Source: Bacteroidota bacterium | Lineage (GTDB): Bacteria > Bacteroidota > Bacteroidia > AKYH767-A > 2013-40CM-41-45 | Assembly: GCA_016720655.1 (NCBI GenBank) | Contig: JADKKE010000010.1 | Location: forward strand, 62,001-126,000 | DNA: 64,000 bases | Direction of reading: 5' to 3' | Shown: positions 1 through 8,907 of the stretch, piece after piece | Layout of the letters: each line of letters opens with the position of its first letter | Numbering within the stretch: position 1 is the stretch's first letter | Made by a program: the position numbers and the translations under genes | Notes under the pieces: model-generated | What the model was told of the DNA's origin: nothing | Database searches by the model: none | What the model saw: the letters and a program-made list of their open reading frames with translations, nothing else

Positions 1-333
1 GAAGACGATGAAATGGTTTTGAAAATGGTTGAGTTCAGGCTTCAGAAAGAAGGCTATGAAGTCCACCTGGCCAAAGACGGTAAAGAAGCTTTGGATAAGA
101 TCGCTGCACTTCGTCCGGATATTATCATTACCGATATCATGATGCCCTACCTCACCGGACTCGAAATTGTCCATCAGGTGAGAAAGGAATTGGGAATGGA
201 CACCCCTATCATCATTGTTTCCTCTATCGGACTTGAAAAAACGGTTTTAGAAGCCTTTCAACTCGGAGCTGACGACTTCATTACCAAGCCCTTCAGTCCC
301 AATGAGCTGTCTGTAAGGGTAAAAAATTATTAA
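1..333 (+). CDS. Response regulator receiver protein (5' end outside window)
   Basis: The reading frame is open from base 1, so the gene begins upstream of the window. The visible part covers almost a whole CheY-like receiver domain: the acidic EDDE cluster at the start, the phospho-acceptor Asp in IITDIMMP, the conserved Ser in IVSS, and the Lys in TKPF. It ends right after the last helix with no output domain, so it is probably a single-domain regulator signalling by protein contact. It lies about 100 bp before the YaiO/CotH/HEAT/GT2 series on the same strand and may control it (inference). The partner kinase is not in view. Confidence 0.85.
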   Translation, partial: EDDEMVLKMVEFRLQKEGYEVHLAKDGKEALDKIAALRPDIIITDIMMPYLTGLEIVHQVRKELGMDTPIIIVSSIGLEKTVLEAFQLGADDFITKPFSPNELSVRVKNY

Positions 334-433
334 TGAAATCAGCCTGATTTTCAAACTTAAATACCCCAGTTCCGTACACTTCATTTACAATTCTGGCCTG
401 TTTACCATTCATTCTAATTGCCCGGGTAGTCAA

Positions 434-1756
434 ATGCAACGGAAGAAATTCCCTATGATAGGATTGAAACGTCAACACTTTTATTTTCTGCTGATGTCAC
501 TTCTTTTGTTGTGTCCGATCATCACATTTTCTCAAACCAAAAATTCAGACACATTGGTGGTTGTCACTGACACAACTAACATTGATGCCTTGTTTAAAAA
601 AGCCCGCGATTTCAGTTTTGATGGAAACAATGCCCAGGCCAGACGAATTTGTCAAAAGATCCTTGAAAAGAAACCCGGGTATTACGATGTCCGAACTTTC
701 ATGGGAAGAACCTATGCCTGGGACAAGCGATACGAAGAAGCACGTGTTGAGTTTAGCCGCGTGTTAATTGAAAAGGAAGACGACATCGAAGCGCTTGGAG
801 CATTGATTGACGTGGAGATGTGGACAGAAAATTTTAAGGTTGCTTCTGATTATCTTAAGATCGGACTTGGTTACTACCCAACTTCTGAAGACCTGATGTT
901 GCGCAAAGCAAAATTGCAGATGCGTTTGGAACAGGAAGAGAGTGCTTCCCTTACACTCCGTCGTATTCTGGATTTAAATCCCGGCAATAAAGATGCATTG
1001 AAATTACTCAACAGCATGACAGATGCACGACTGAGTAATAAATTTCAGTTGTCATTTAACACTGATTTTTTCGACAAGAAAAATTCACCTCAAAAACTTG
1101 CTTCCGGGGAAATCGGCAGGAGTTTCTCCTTTGGTTCGATTGCATACCGGGCAACCTATGCGGAGCGTTTTAGCACAAAAGGACTTCAATCTGAAGTTGA
1201 CGGCTACATGCGCTTTGTGAAATCAAATTATTTCTACTTGAATCTAGGTTTCAGCGATTCAAAAATATTTCCTGAGCTGAGAGCCGGAGCAGAAATTTTT
1301 CAAAAAATTCCCGCCGGCTTTGAACTCTCCGGTGGTTTTCGGTATCTTCAGTTTTCGAATCCCGGAACAAAAATTTACACCGCAAGTCTCGGTAATTATT
1401 TCCGGAATTATTGGTTTGCAGTGCGAATCTACCTTACACCCAAATCAACAATTGAAACAAATGATTTCCTGAAAAAATCTTCCCAAACAATTATCCTGAA
1501 CATCCGGAATTATTTTGGAGATGCGGATAATTATTTTGGAATCCGATTGGGGCAAGGCCAGTCGCCGGATGAAAGAAGAATCACGGATGCAGGAATTCAA
1601 CGCCTTAAATCCATTCAGGGAGGAATCGAATACCAACGACTTGCTTTCGGCCGCTGGGTCATCAAAGGAGACATGGGATATTCCAAAGAAGAAGTGCGAG
1701 CAGAAACATTTCAACAAAGAATTTCAGTGGGAATCATTCTCAAAACAATTTTTTAA
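434..1756 (+). CDS. TPR protein with YaiO-type outer-membrane beta-barrel
   Basis: About 440 residues. A hydrophobic signal segment (FYFLLMSLLLLCP) ends near ITFSQ. TPR-like helices follow at about residues 50-195 (for example AQARRICQKILEKKPGYYDV), and the C-terminal ~230 residues alternate aromatic and glycine-rich strands and end in IILKTIF, as YaiO-family barrels do. The start may be 434 or the Met at 455, which leaves a more normal signal peptide; the frame is open upstream. In polysaccharide gene sets such TPR-barrel proteins are thought to export polymer across the outer membrane, comparable to PgaA. CotH follows 9 bp later, suggesting an operon ending in the glycosyltransferase. Family assignment is good; substrate unknown. 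Confidence 0.75.
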   Translation: MQRKKFPMIGLKRQHFYFLLMSLLLLCPIITFSQTKNSDTLVVVTDTTNIDALFKKARDFSFDGNNAQARRICQKILEKKPGYYDVRTFMGRTYAWDKRYEEARVEFSRVLIEKEDDIEALGALIDVEMWTENFKVASDYLKIGLGYYPTSEDLMLRKAKLQMRLEQEESASLTLRRILDLNPGNKDALKLLNSMTDARLSNKFQLSFNTDFFDKKNSPQKLASGEIGRSFSFGSIAYRATYAERFSTKGLQSEVDGYMRFVKSNYFYLNLGFSDSKIFPELRAGAEIFQKIPAGFELSGGFRYLQFSNPGTKIYTASLGNYFRNYWFAVRIYLTPKSTIETNDFLKKSSQTIILNIRNYFGDADNYFGIRLGQGQSPDERRITDAGIQRLKSIQGGIEYQRLAFGRWVIKGDMGYSKEEVRAETFQQRISVGIILKTIF

Positions 1757-1765
1757 ATCAACATC

Positions 1766-3133
1766 ATGAACAAATTCCTGTTCCGAAGTGCCTCCCTGGT
1801 CTTTGCCTGGATGTGTTTCAACACGTTTAATGCAGCGGCACAAAAAACGACAAACCCGTCGACAACAAATGCTGCTGATAAAAAGGTGAAGGATTACGGA
1901 AAAGATTTCTTTTCAAAAGATTCCATACATGTAGTGAAATTGTATTTTTCTCAATGCAATTACTGGGACTCCCTGGCCATCTATAAAAAATTAAATGATT
2001 CGCTGGAAAGTTCTCAATTCATGCAGGCGACAGTTATCATTGATGGAAAAAAATTCTATGCCTGTGGATTGCGATTCAAAGGTGAGTCTTCCTATGACTT
2101 TTACCCCGGAAAGAAAAAACCATTCCGGATAAAGTTTGATAAATTTATTAAGGGGCAAAATTTTAATGGTCTGGAAGATTTGAATCTGACGAATAATTTT
2201 AAAGATCCAACCATGGTTCGGGAAAAAATTTACCTGGATCTGATGAATAAACACGGTCTCCCCGCCCCTCGTGCAACGTATGCAAAGGTTTACATCAACG
2301 ATAAATACTGGGGGCTGTACCTTGCCAATGAAAATATAGACAATGTGTTTCTCGAAACCCGTTTTGGGAATTCAAAAGGTAATTTATTCCAGGGGGAACC
2401 CATGGCGACTTTTGTTTATCTCGGGAATGATCAGGATAAATACTGGCCAAACTATATTTTAAAGACAAACAAAACCCGGAACGACTGGAGTGATCTTGTA
2501 AAATTCATCAAAGTAATCAACGATACAAATCTTCTTCCGGATAATTACTTGAAAAGGCTTGAAGCAACATTTGAATTAAACACATGTTTGAAAGCCTGGG
2601 CTATCAATAACCTGATCGGAAACATTGATGCGTACAATGTATTTTATCCTCATAATTATTTCATTTATCACGACACAATAACAACAAAATGGAATTGGAT
2701 TTCCCTTGATGGCAACTACTCCTTTGCTGCGTGGAATCCAATCATGAACTTCCCACAGTTAACCCGGATGAGCATTATGGTTCCGGATTCAACACCGTAC
2801 AAAGGGGCCAGACCATTGCTGGACCGAACACTGGGTAAAAACATCGAAGTTCAGAAAAGATATCTTGCAATTGTTGAAGATCTGCTCAATACAGATTTCA
2901 AACCGGAGCGGATGAATCATGTGATTGACAGTCTCTCCCTTCGCATCCGTGTTTCGGTATATGCCGATGTAAATAAGATGTATTCCAATACTGATTACGA
3001 TACAAATATTTCTTCCAACATAGGCGACCCACTGGATCCGGGCAATTTTATACCCGGACTAAAAGCCTACCTTTCCGAAAGGCGTGTAAATATTCTCAAT
3101 GAGATCGACGCACTGAAAAAGAAACTGGATTAA
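1766..3133 (+). CDS. CotH-type protein kinase, secreted
   Basis: 455 residues with a signal peptide (SLVFAWMCFNTFNAAAQ). The body matches CotH kinases: LRFKGESSYD near residue 105, FNGLEDLNL, a REK stretch, GLYLANENID, and the late SLDGNYSF. CotH proteins of spore formers phosphorylate coat proteins; in non-sporulating Bacteroidota the substrate is unknown. The predicted export puts this one in the periplasm or on the surface. It starts 9 bp after the YaiO-like gene, and a heptamer repeat tract separates it from the HEAT gene. Its recurrence with polysaccharide genes here suggests a role in matrix or polymer modification (inference). Confidence 0.8.
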   Translation: MNKFLFRSASLVFAWMCFNTFNAAAQKTTNPSTTNAADKKVKDYGKDFFSKDSIHVVKLYFSQCNYWDSLAIYKKLNDSLESSQFMQATVIIDGKKFYACGLRFKGESSYDFYPGKKKPFRIKFDKFIKGQNFNGLEDLNLTNNFKDPTMVREKIYLDLMNKHGLPAPRATYAKVYINDKYWGLYLANENIDNVFLETRFGNSKGNLFQGEPMATFVYLGNDQDKYWPNYILKTNKTRNDWSDLVKFIKVINDTNLLPDNYLKRLEATFELNTCLKAWAINNLIGNIDAYNVFYPHNYFIYHDTITTKWNWISLDGNYSFAAWNPIMNFPQLTRMSIMVPDSTPYKGARPLLDRTLGKNIEVQKRYLAIVEDLLNTDFKPERMNHVIDSLSLRIRVSVYADVNKMYSNTDYDTNISSNIGDPLDPGNFIPGLKAYLSERRVNILNEIDALKKKLD

Positions 3134-3147
3134 GTATTCCGTGATTC

Positions 3148-3196
3148 AATCATAAATCAACAATCAGCAATCATAAATCTTGAATCCACAATTCCC
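3148..3196 (+). repeat. Heptamer tandem repeat (aatcnnn x7)
   Basis: Seven consecutive 7-bp units all begin aat, six of them aatc, with variable last bases (aatcata, aatcaac, aatcagc, aatcata, aatcttg, aatccac, aattccc). The tract fills the gap between the CotH stop and the GTG start at 3203, so it forms the 5' leader of the HEAT gene. Changes in unit number could alter spacing and expression (inference). Confidence 0.8.
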
Positions 3197-3202
3197 AAAC
3201 CC

Positions 3203-4351
3203 GTGAACCACCTTTTACAAATAGACTGGACAAATCTGCAATACACTGCCGACGAAGTAACTCGGGATGTATACAGTTTTCCGGTGCATATTCGTATCCT
3301 CATTGGTGTCACATTTTTATTTTTATTAATTATCATCATATTGCTCATGGTGATTTTGGGCAGCAGAATTTACAAGACTCAGCGGGAAAACAAAAGAAAT
3401 TTTCTTAGAAAAAAATACCAGCAAGTCTTCACACACCTTCTTTTTGAAGACGATATTTTAATCAATGACGAAGAAGTCTTGCGCCATTTTGAACTTGCTG
3501 ATTTAAAAATTCAATTTCACCGTGAAATTCTGAATGATGAAATTATTCATTTGCATTCAAATTTCACAGGAGAAACAGCAATACGGCTCGAAAAGATTTT
3601 TGTGCATTTGCATTTTCACGATGATGCAATTAAAAAACTTCAAAGCAATAAATGGCATCTTGTTGCCAAATCCATGCGTGAACTGGCTTTGATGAATGTT
3701 CGCGAAGCACACCCGATGCTTACGAGGTTCCTCACTTCCAAAAACGAAATCCTGCGTATGGAAGCACGGATTGCGATGATGAAATTGAGTGAGTCAGAAC
3801 CCCTCTCCTTTCTTTCGAAAGAAACCGAACCACTCACTGATTGGGACAAAGCCAATATTCATGCAATGTTGACACGCATGTCGGAGCCTGTGATTCCTGA
3901 TTTTACCATCTGGCTAAACTCTCCGAATAAAACCGTGATTCACTTTTGTATCATGATGATCGGATATTACCGTCAACAGGAATCTGCTGACGTTCTCATT
4001 CGCATGCTGGACCACACTGATGAATCGATAAGACTTTCAGTGATTCGTGCCTTACGCGATTTAAATGCACGGAGCGCAGAAGAATCGCTGATTACCCTCT
4101 ACCCTTTGGAGACCATCGAGAACCAACATGAAATCCTGAAAACTCTGGAGGTTATTGGTAAAGATAAATCTACATTCCTTCTCGAAAAAATCTTGAAACA
4201 ACCGATTACAGAATACAAACTTGCTATCCAGGCTGTACGGGCGCTCTTGGTTACATCCGTCAATGGACAACAAAAAGTGCAGGAATTGTTGCGCTCAGGT
4301 GAGCCGGTGGTTCAACAGATCGTCCATCATGCGCTGGATAAACGACTTTAA
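3203..4351 (+). CDS. Membrane-anchored HEAT-repeat protein
   Basis: 382 residues from a GTG start. One strong transmembrane helix lies at about residues 30-53 (ILIGVTFLFLLIIIILLMVI), followed by a basic stop-transfer and a cytoplasmic domain. From about residue 170 helix pairs of HEAT type recur (MLTRFLTSKNEILRMEARIA, LIRMLDHTDESIRLSVIRAL). HEAT arrays are protein-binding scaffolds. The gene ends 3 bp before the glycosyltransferase start, so the two are probably translated together and the protein may hold or regulate the synthase at the inner membrane (inference). No enzymatic motif was seen. Confidence 0.75.
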   Translation: MNHLLQIDWTNLQYTADEVTRDVYSFPVHIRILIGVTFLFLLIIIILLMVILGSRIYKTQRENKRNFLRKKYQQVFTHLLFEDDILINDEEVLRHFELADLKIQFHREILNDEIIHLHSNFTGETAIRLEKIFVHLHFHDDAIKKLQSNKWHLVAKSMRELALMNVREAHPMLTRFLTSKNEILRMEARIAMMKLSESEPLSFLSKETEPLTDWDKANIHAMLTRMSEPVIPDFTIWLNSPNKTVIHFCIMMIGYYRQQESADVLIRMLDHTDESIRLSVIRALRDLNARSAEESLITLYPLETIENQHEILKTLEVIGKDKSTFLLEKILKQPITEYKLAIQAVRALLVTSVNGQQKVQELLRSGEPVVQQIVHHALDKRL

Positions 4352-4354
4352 AAC

Positions 4355-5793
4355 ATGGGATTAGTTTTTTATTATTTTACAAAATTTGCGGATCACTTTA
4401 TCCTGATCTATAGCGCACTCTTATTTGCGACATATTTTCTATTGTCCGCATTTTCCGCTATGGACATTCAAAAATACATGCGCAGAAATAGTTTTATCGA
4501 CTATCGTGATATTCTTACCGCTCCCTCTGCTCCTTCTATTTCAATAATCGCTCCCGCGTATAATGAATCAAAAAATATTGTTGAGAATGTACGCTCACTT
4601 CTCAATATCCATTATGTTAATTTTGAAGTAATCATTGTAAATGACGGCAGCAAGGATGATACTTTGCAATTGATGATTGATGCCTACGAACTGGAAGCCG
4701 CTCCTGTAGCCATCGAACAAAAGCTTGCTTCCAAACCAATTGTTGCTGTTTATAAATCGAAAATTCCTTCACTTGGCCGTTTAACTGTTATCGACAAAGT
4801 AAATGGCGGTAAGGCTGATGCACTCAATGCAGGAATCAACATTTCCCGGTATGGAATATTTGCCGCGATTGATGTGGATTGCATCCTGGAATACGAATCA
4901 CTTCTGAAAATGGTAAAACCATTTATGGAACAAACAGAATCCGATAAAGTCATAGCAGTCGGAGGAGTTGTGCGAATAGCCAATTCTTGTGAAGTGAATG
5001 AAGGCAAAATCATTCGTGTGAATCTGCCGGATCAGATCTTGCCGAGGATCCAGGTGCTGGAGTACATTCGGGCTTTCCTTCTTGGCAGAATGGCCTGGAG
5101 CCGACTGAATGGATTGATTTTGATATCCGGAGCCTTTGGTATGTTTGATAAAAAAATCGCTATCGACTGTGGCGGATACAATCATCGTACGGTTGGAGAA
5201 GACATGGAACTTGTGATTCGGATGCGCCGCTACATGGAAGAACGCAAAAAGAAATATAAGGTCGTTTATCTTCCCGATCCACTGTGCTGGACAGAAGCTC
5301 CTTCTTCTTTGAAAATTCTCAGCAAACAAAGAAATCGCTGGACTCGGGGAACTGCTGAAACATTGTGGATCCACAAAAAATTAATTTTTAACCCACGTTA
5401 CCACTTCTTGGCATGATCAGTATGCCTTTCTGGTTCCTGTTCGAATGGCTCGCTCCTATTGTAGAAATGACAGCATTTCATTACCTCATTATGATGGCAT
5501 TTTTGGGGATCCTGAATCTTGAATTATTCATCACCCTTTTCTGTCTCATTTATGTTTTTGCAATCATGTATTCGACTGCAGCAATTTTGTTTGAGGAATT
5601 ATCTTTTCACCAGTACAAGCGCAAACGGGATATTTTCCGCTTGCTTGGAACTGCCTTCATTGAACCATTGATCATCCACCCACTCACTGTTTATTATGCC
5701 ATTCGTGGAAACCTGGATCTGATGACAGGAGTGAAAAACTGGGGAGAGATGACCCGGGCAGGATTCGCGAGGAAAAAGATCAGGAATTTCTAA
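4355..5793 (+). CDS. Family 2 glycosyltransferase, PgaC/BcsA-like, frameshifted
   Basis: Read as one gene of about 479 residues split by a single-base shift at 5410-5416. The first part (353 residues) has an N-terminal membrane helix, the GT-A core IIAPAYNESKN, NDGSKDD, the DVDC metal site, an EDMELVIRMRR acid motif and QRNRWTRG, the QxxRW motif of processive synthases. The second part (5413-5793, 126 residues) carries the C-terminal membrane helices. At the join ttggcatgatc gives a TGA; one extra G would read straight through as FLGMISMPFWF. The family makes beta-linked polymers such as PNAG or hyaluronan-like chains. The polymer here is unknown. Confidence 0.8.
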
Positions 5794-5857
5794 TTGCTTT
5801 GTTGTTTGTTAGTTGATTGTTGTTGTGATTCCATTAACCTACAATAACAACTAAAAT

Positions 5858-7039
5858 CTAAAACCTAAATCTACAATTCTCAATGGCTTCCGAAATTAGA
5901 TACGCTTCACGAAAAATTCCTTGCATCAATGGCAGATAAAATTCCCAGAAGAACCGGTTTCTGTCGGTGATGTCCACTGCATTGTACATGAGAAATTTCA
6001 ATCCGGTAATCCCGGATAATTTTGCAAATCTGAATTTTGTAGGGTTGTCCGCAAAGTCGCCGCAAAAATAAAAGAAGCGACAGTCTTTTGTTCTGCGAAT
6101 AATGGACGGAAATATTTTCGGAATATTATTCTGATTTAACAAAGCAGATCCTTCCGCAGTAGTGTTCAGGATGTATTTTGAAATCACTTCATTCGTGTCA
6201 TTCTTGTTAACCATGATATCCATCCAATACGGATAGATCATCACAGCAGGTACATTGTATTGATTCTGGTACCTCGTTTCTGTATAAATCTTTGGAACAG
6301 CTTCTGTCAATTCCCTCCCTTCCTCCATCACCAGAACTTTCCCTGTTTCGTGAATCAGAAGCATCCCTGATTTTTTATAATTCCAAACTCCATTGTGTGC
6401 CTGCTTGTAGGTTTTTACAATCCATTTTGGTAAATCAGGATTGTTGACAGTATCCAATGATGCGATGTAACGCGCCATCCAACCGGTCCATTCAATACCG
6501 AACAACCGTTCAAAATTTTGTCTCACATCGACAGGTGTTGGAAATGCTATCGAATTAAATTCAGCCAGAATCATTTTCTGCTTTGCTTTCATTTTCCGGA
6601 GAAACAACAAGTCCTTTTCTGACATTCCACCATAAATACTTTCCGAATTTTCATTGACATCTCTGTGTCTGTACCATTCATTTCCCAGAACTCCGTAGGT
6701 ATCTGTGAAATAGGCAAGATCATATGTATTGACTACACTGTCCAGCTCGCTGTCATTTAATTTTTCAAAATCCTGAATGGAATACTTCTCATCTTCTCCC
6801 GGAAAAAAACCAAAATAATCTTTATTGATATCGTAAAAATTGCTGTCCGGCTTGATGTATTTTTCATAGTCCAGAATCCAATTGACAGACCGGTGCTTAA
6901 AACTGTTTTGGTTCAAAACGGTTTTGTCGACAATCATGACATTGAGCGACTTTTTAGGACTGAATTCCCATGCGATTCGCATCCAAAGCGGAGTGGCCAG
7001 AATGAGGACAATGACCAAAAGAATGATTCTGCTTTTCAT
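5858..7039 (-). CDS. Hypothetical membrane-anchored protein
   Basis: About 393 residues from the Met at 7039, chosen because it sits directly before the membrane segment RIILLVIVLILATPLWMRIA; an in-frame Met at 7078 would add 13 residues. After the anchor comes a large soluble domain, predicted outside the cytoplasm, with no motif I recognise. Visible pieces include TDTYGVLGNEWY, FGIEWTGWMARY and FYFCGDFADNPTKF. It converges with the glycosyltransferase gene and diverges from the response regulator gene at 7150. Function unknown; the aromatic-rich sequence could suit a carbohydrate-binding or hydrolase-like fold, but I cannot show that. Confidence 0.65.
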   Translation of the reverse strand: MKSRIILLVIVLILATPLWMRIAWEFSPKKSLNVMIVDKTVLNQNSFKHRSVNWILDYEKYIKPDSNFYDINKDYFGFFPGEDEKYSIQDFEKLNDSELDSVVNTYDLAYFTDTYGVLGNEWYRHRDVNENSESIYGGMSEKDLLFLRKMKAKQKMILAEFNSIAFPTPVDVRQNFERLFGIEWTGWMARYIASLDTVNNPDLPKWIVKTYKQAHNGVWNYKKSGMLLIHETGKVLVMEEGRELTEAVPKIYTETRYQNQYNVPAVMIYPYWMDIMVNKNDTNEVISKYILNTTAEGSALLNQNNIPKIFPSIIRRTKDCRFFYFCGDFADNPTKFRFAKLSGITGLKFLMYNAVDITDRNRFFWEFYLPLMQGIFREAYLISEAIENCRFRF

Positions 7040-7149
7040 TCGTAAAACTGTAAGGTTTAGTGCATAAATGTAGTTCAATTAATAGCCGAACATGCAACAA
7101 AAGAGCTTGGTTTTCACTAAAAAGATAAACAAAATAGTGTTTAAAAACC

Positions 7150-8325
7150 ATGGCAACAACGAAGATCTTTGTGGTGGAGGATGACCAGTTCCTCGGTAAC
7201 CTGATCAAAAAATCACTGGAAAAACTTGACTTCGCAGAAGTCACACATTTTCTAAGTCCGGAAGAATGTATGAATCATCTTCATGAGAACCCTGACATTG
7301 TTACCATTGATTACCTCCTTCCCGGAATGAACGGGATAGAGCTGATGGAAAAGATTAAAAATTACAACCAGGATATTCAGTGCATTGTAGTTTCCGGTCA
7401 GGAGAAACTTGATGTTGTGATTGAAACTTACCAAAAAGGAGCAGTCGACTACATCATCAAAAACGATAATGCTCTGGTGAACCTCGAAAATTCCGTAAAG
7501 AATCTCTGTAAAACTGTAAAGTTAAAGCAGGAAAATGAAACGTTGAAGGATCAGGTCATTGACAGAAACAAGTATACGTCCATTCTTGGAAACAGCGGAC
7601 CTGTCTTCCGCGTACTTCGCCTCATTCAAAAGGTAGAAAAGAGCAATATTATGGTGCTTGTAACCGGACAAAGTGGAACGGGAAAAGAGCTTGTAGCTAA
7701 ATCCATTCATTATAATTCACCACGCGCAAGAAAACCCTTTGTGACAGTCAATATGGGAGCGATTCCTGCTGACTTGATCGAAAGCGAACTTTTCGGTCAT
7801 GAAAAAGGAGCTTTTACTGATGCCCGCGATAAACGTATCGGAAAATTTGAAGAAGCCAACGAAGGAACAATCTTCCTCGATGAAATCGGAGAAATGGATC
7901 TCTCTTTGCAAACAAAGCTGCTTCGTGTTCTTCAGGAAAAAGAAGTAACACGAATTGGATCGAACAAATCCATCAAACTGGATGTTCGTGTAATTGCCGC
8001 AACCAATCGTAACCTGGCCCATGAAGTAAAGGAAGGGAATTTCAGAGAAGACTTATTTTATCGTCTCCAGGGTTTCCTGATTCAACTACCTCCTCTCTAT
8101 GAGCGAGGTGATGATGTCATCCTGCTTTCAAAAACTTTCTTAAGTGATTTTTGCAAGGAAAACAAAATGCCACAAGTATCGCTTTCCAAAGAGGCTGCCA
8201 AATTTTTAATGGATTACAAATGGCCAGGAAACATACGCGAACTGAAAGCGGTTATTGAAAGAGCTGCAATTATGTCTGAAAATAATGTAATTACTCCTGA
8301 AGATTTGGTATTCGCGAATTCCTAA
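7150..8325 (+). CDS. Sigma-54-type (NtrC family) response regulator without DNA-binding domain
   Basis: 391 residues. Receiver domain at 1-115 with phospho-acceptor Asp54 (TIDYLLPG). AAA+ domain with Walker A GQSGTGKE at 173-180, ESELFGHEKG, the sigma-54 contact loop as GAFTDA at 220-225 instead of GAFTGA, Walker B IFLDE at 241-245, and the arginine finger region FREDLFYRL. The protein ends after the WPGNIREL subdomain at VFANS; the usual C-terminal Fis helix-turn-helix is missing. It may therefore act without specific DNA binding. A strong terminator follows at once, so this is its natural end. Confidence 0.9.
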   Translation: MATTKIFVVEDDQFLGNLIKKSLEKLDFAEVTHFLSPEECMNHLHENPDIVTIDYLLPGMNGIELMEKIKNYNQDIQCIVVSGQEKLDVVIETYQKGAVDYIIKNDNALVNLENSVKNLCKTVKLKQENETLKDQVIDRNKYTSILGNSGPVFRVLRLIQKVEKSNIMVLVTGQSGTGKELVAKSIHYNSPRARKPFVTVNMGAIPADLIESELFGHEKGAFTDARDKRIGKFEEANEGTIFLDEIGEMDLSLQTKLLRVLQEKEVTRIGSNKSIKLDVRVIAATNRNLAHEVKEGNFREDLFYRLQGFLIQLPPLYERGDDVILLSKTFLSDFCKENKMPQVSLSKEAAKFLMDYKWPGNIRELKAVIERAAIMSENNVITPEDLVFANS

Positions 8326-8345
8326 AATCATAAAAATGTTGTTGT

Positions 8346-8377
8346 AAAAACCTCTATGTTTTCATAGAGGTTTTTTT
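8346..8377 (+). terminator. Rho-independent terminator
   Basis: Perfect 8-bp stem cctctatg/catagagg around a tttt loop, followed by a T run, 20 bp after the NtrC-type regulator stop codon. Confidence 0.9.
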
Positions 8378-8568
8378 ATTTTGGTTAACATTCATGCAAT
8401 CCTTGAATACAATTGGGTGATATTTTCAAATTTGATGGACCTCAAATCCAAAAATCTTGTAAGTTCTTACGATATGGTTCATTTCTTACAAATGTAATGT
8501 GTGAGCGACTTCATCAAGAGCAAAAAACACCATGTTGCGTAGAAGAATAGTGTAGAAATTCCCTTGTA

Positions 8569-8886
8569 ATGAAAAAAATCAAAATCAGACTTCGTTCACG
8601 TCAGCGCCAGAGAGTATCCCGGCGAACAATCCTGATCCTGTCAACTTCCTGTTTTCTCCTGGTGAGCATCGGGATTACTTTGTATTTGAATTTTTCGCGA
8701 GTAGATGAAATGAGTGCAAAAGACGATACCCATTTTCAGGTTTTAATTGCCCCGGAATTTCAACCGGTGAATGAAAAATCACTCTCCGCCCCTCTCGTTG
8801 ACAACCGTCTGAGTACAAATCCCAATGCGATTTACATACGAAAGGCAAAACCTTTACAAGCAACTACACAAGCTTCACTTCAATAA
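8569..8886 (+). CDS. Small hypothetical protein with Arg-rich tail and one membrane helix
   Basis: 105 residues. The first 20 are strongly basic (RLRSRQRQRVSRR), then a hydrophobic helix (ILILSTSCFLLVSIGITLYL) and the sequence YLNF, then about 60 polar residues predicted outside the membrane. The same order occurs at the start of the protein at 12457, which has RNRNRQKAR, a helix, then VYLNF. It precedes the large cargo protein by 21 bp and is probably co-transcribed. No known family recognised. Confidence 0.65.
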   Translation: MKKIKIRLRSRQRQRVSRRTILILSTSCFLLVSIGITLYLNFSRVDEMSAKDDTHFQVLIAPEFQPVNEKSLSAPLVDNRLSTNPNAIYIRKAKPLQATTQASLQ

Positions 8887-8907
8887 GCTTTAACTATCGG
8901 GATTCAA

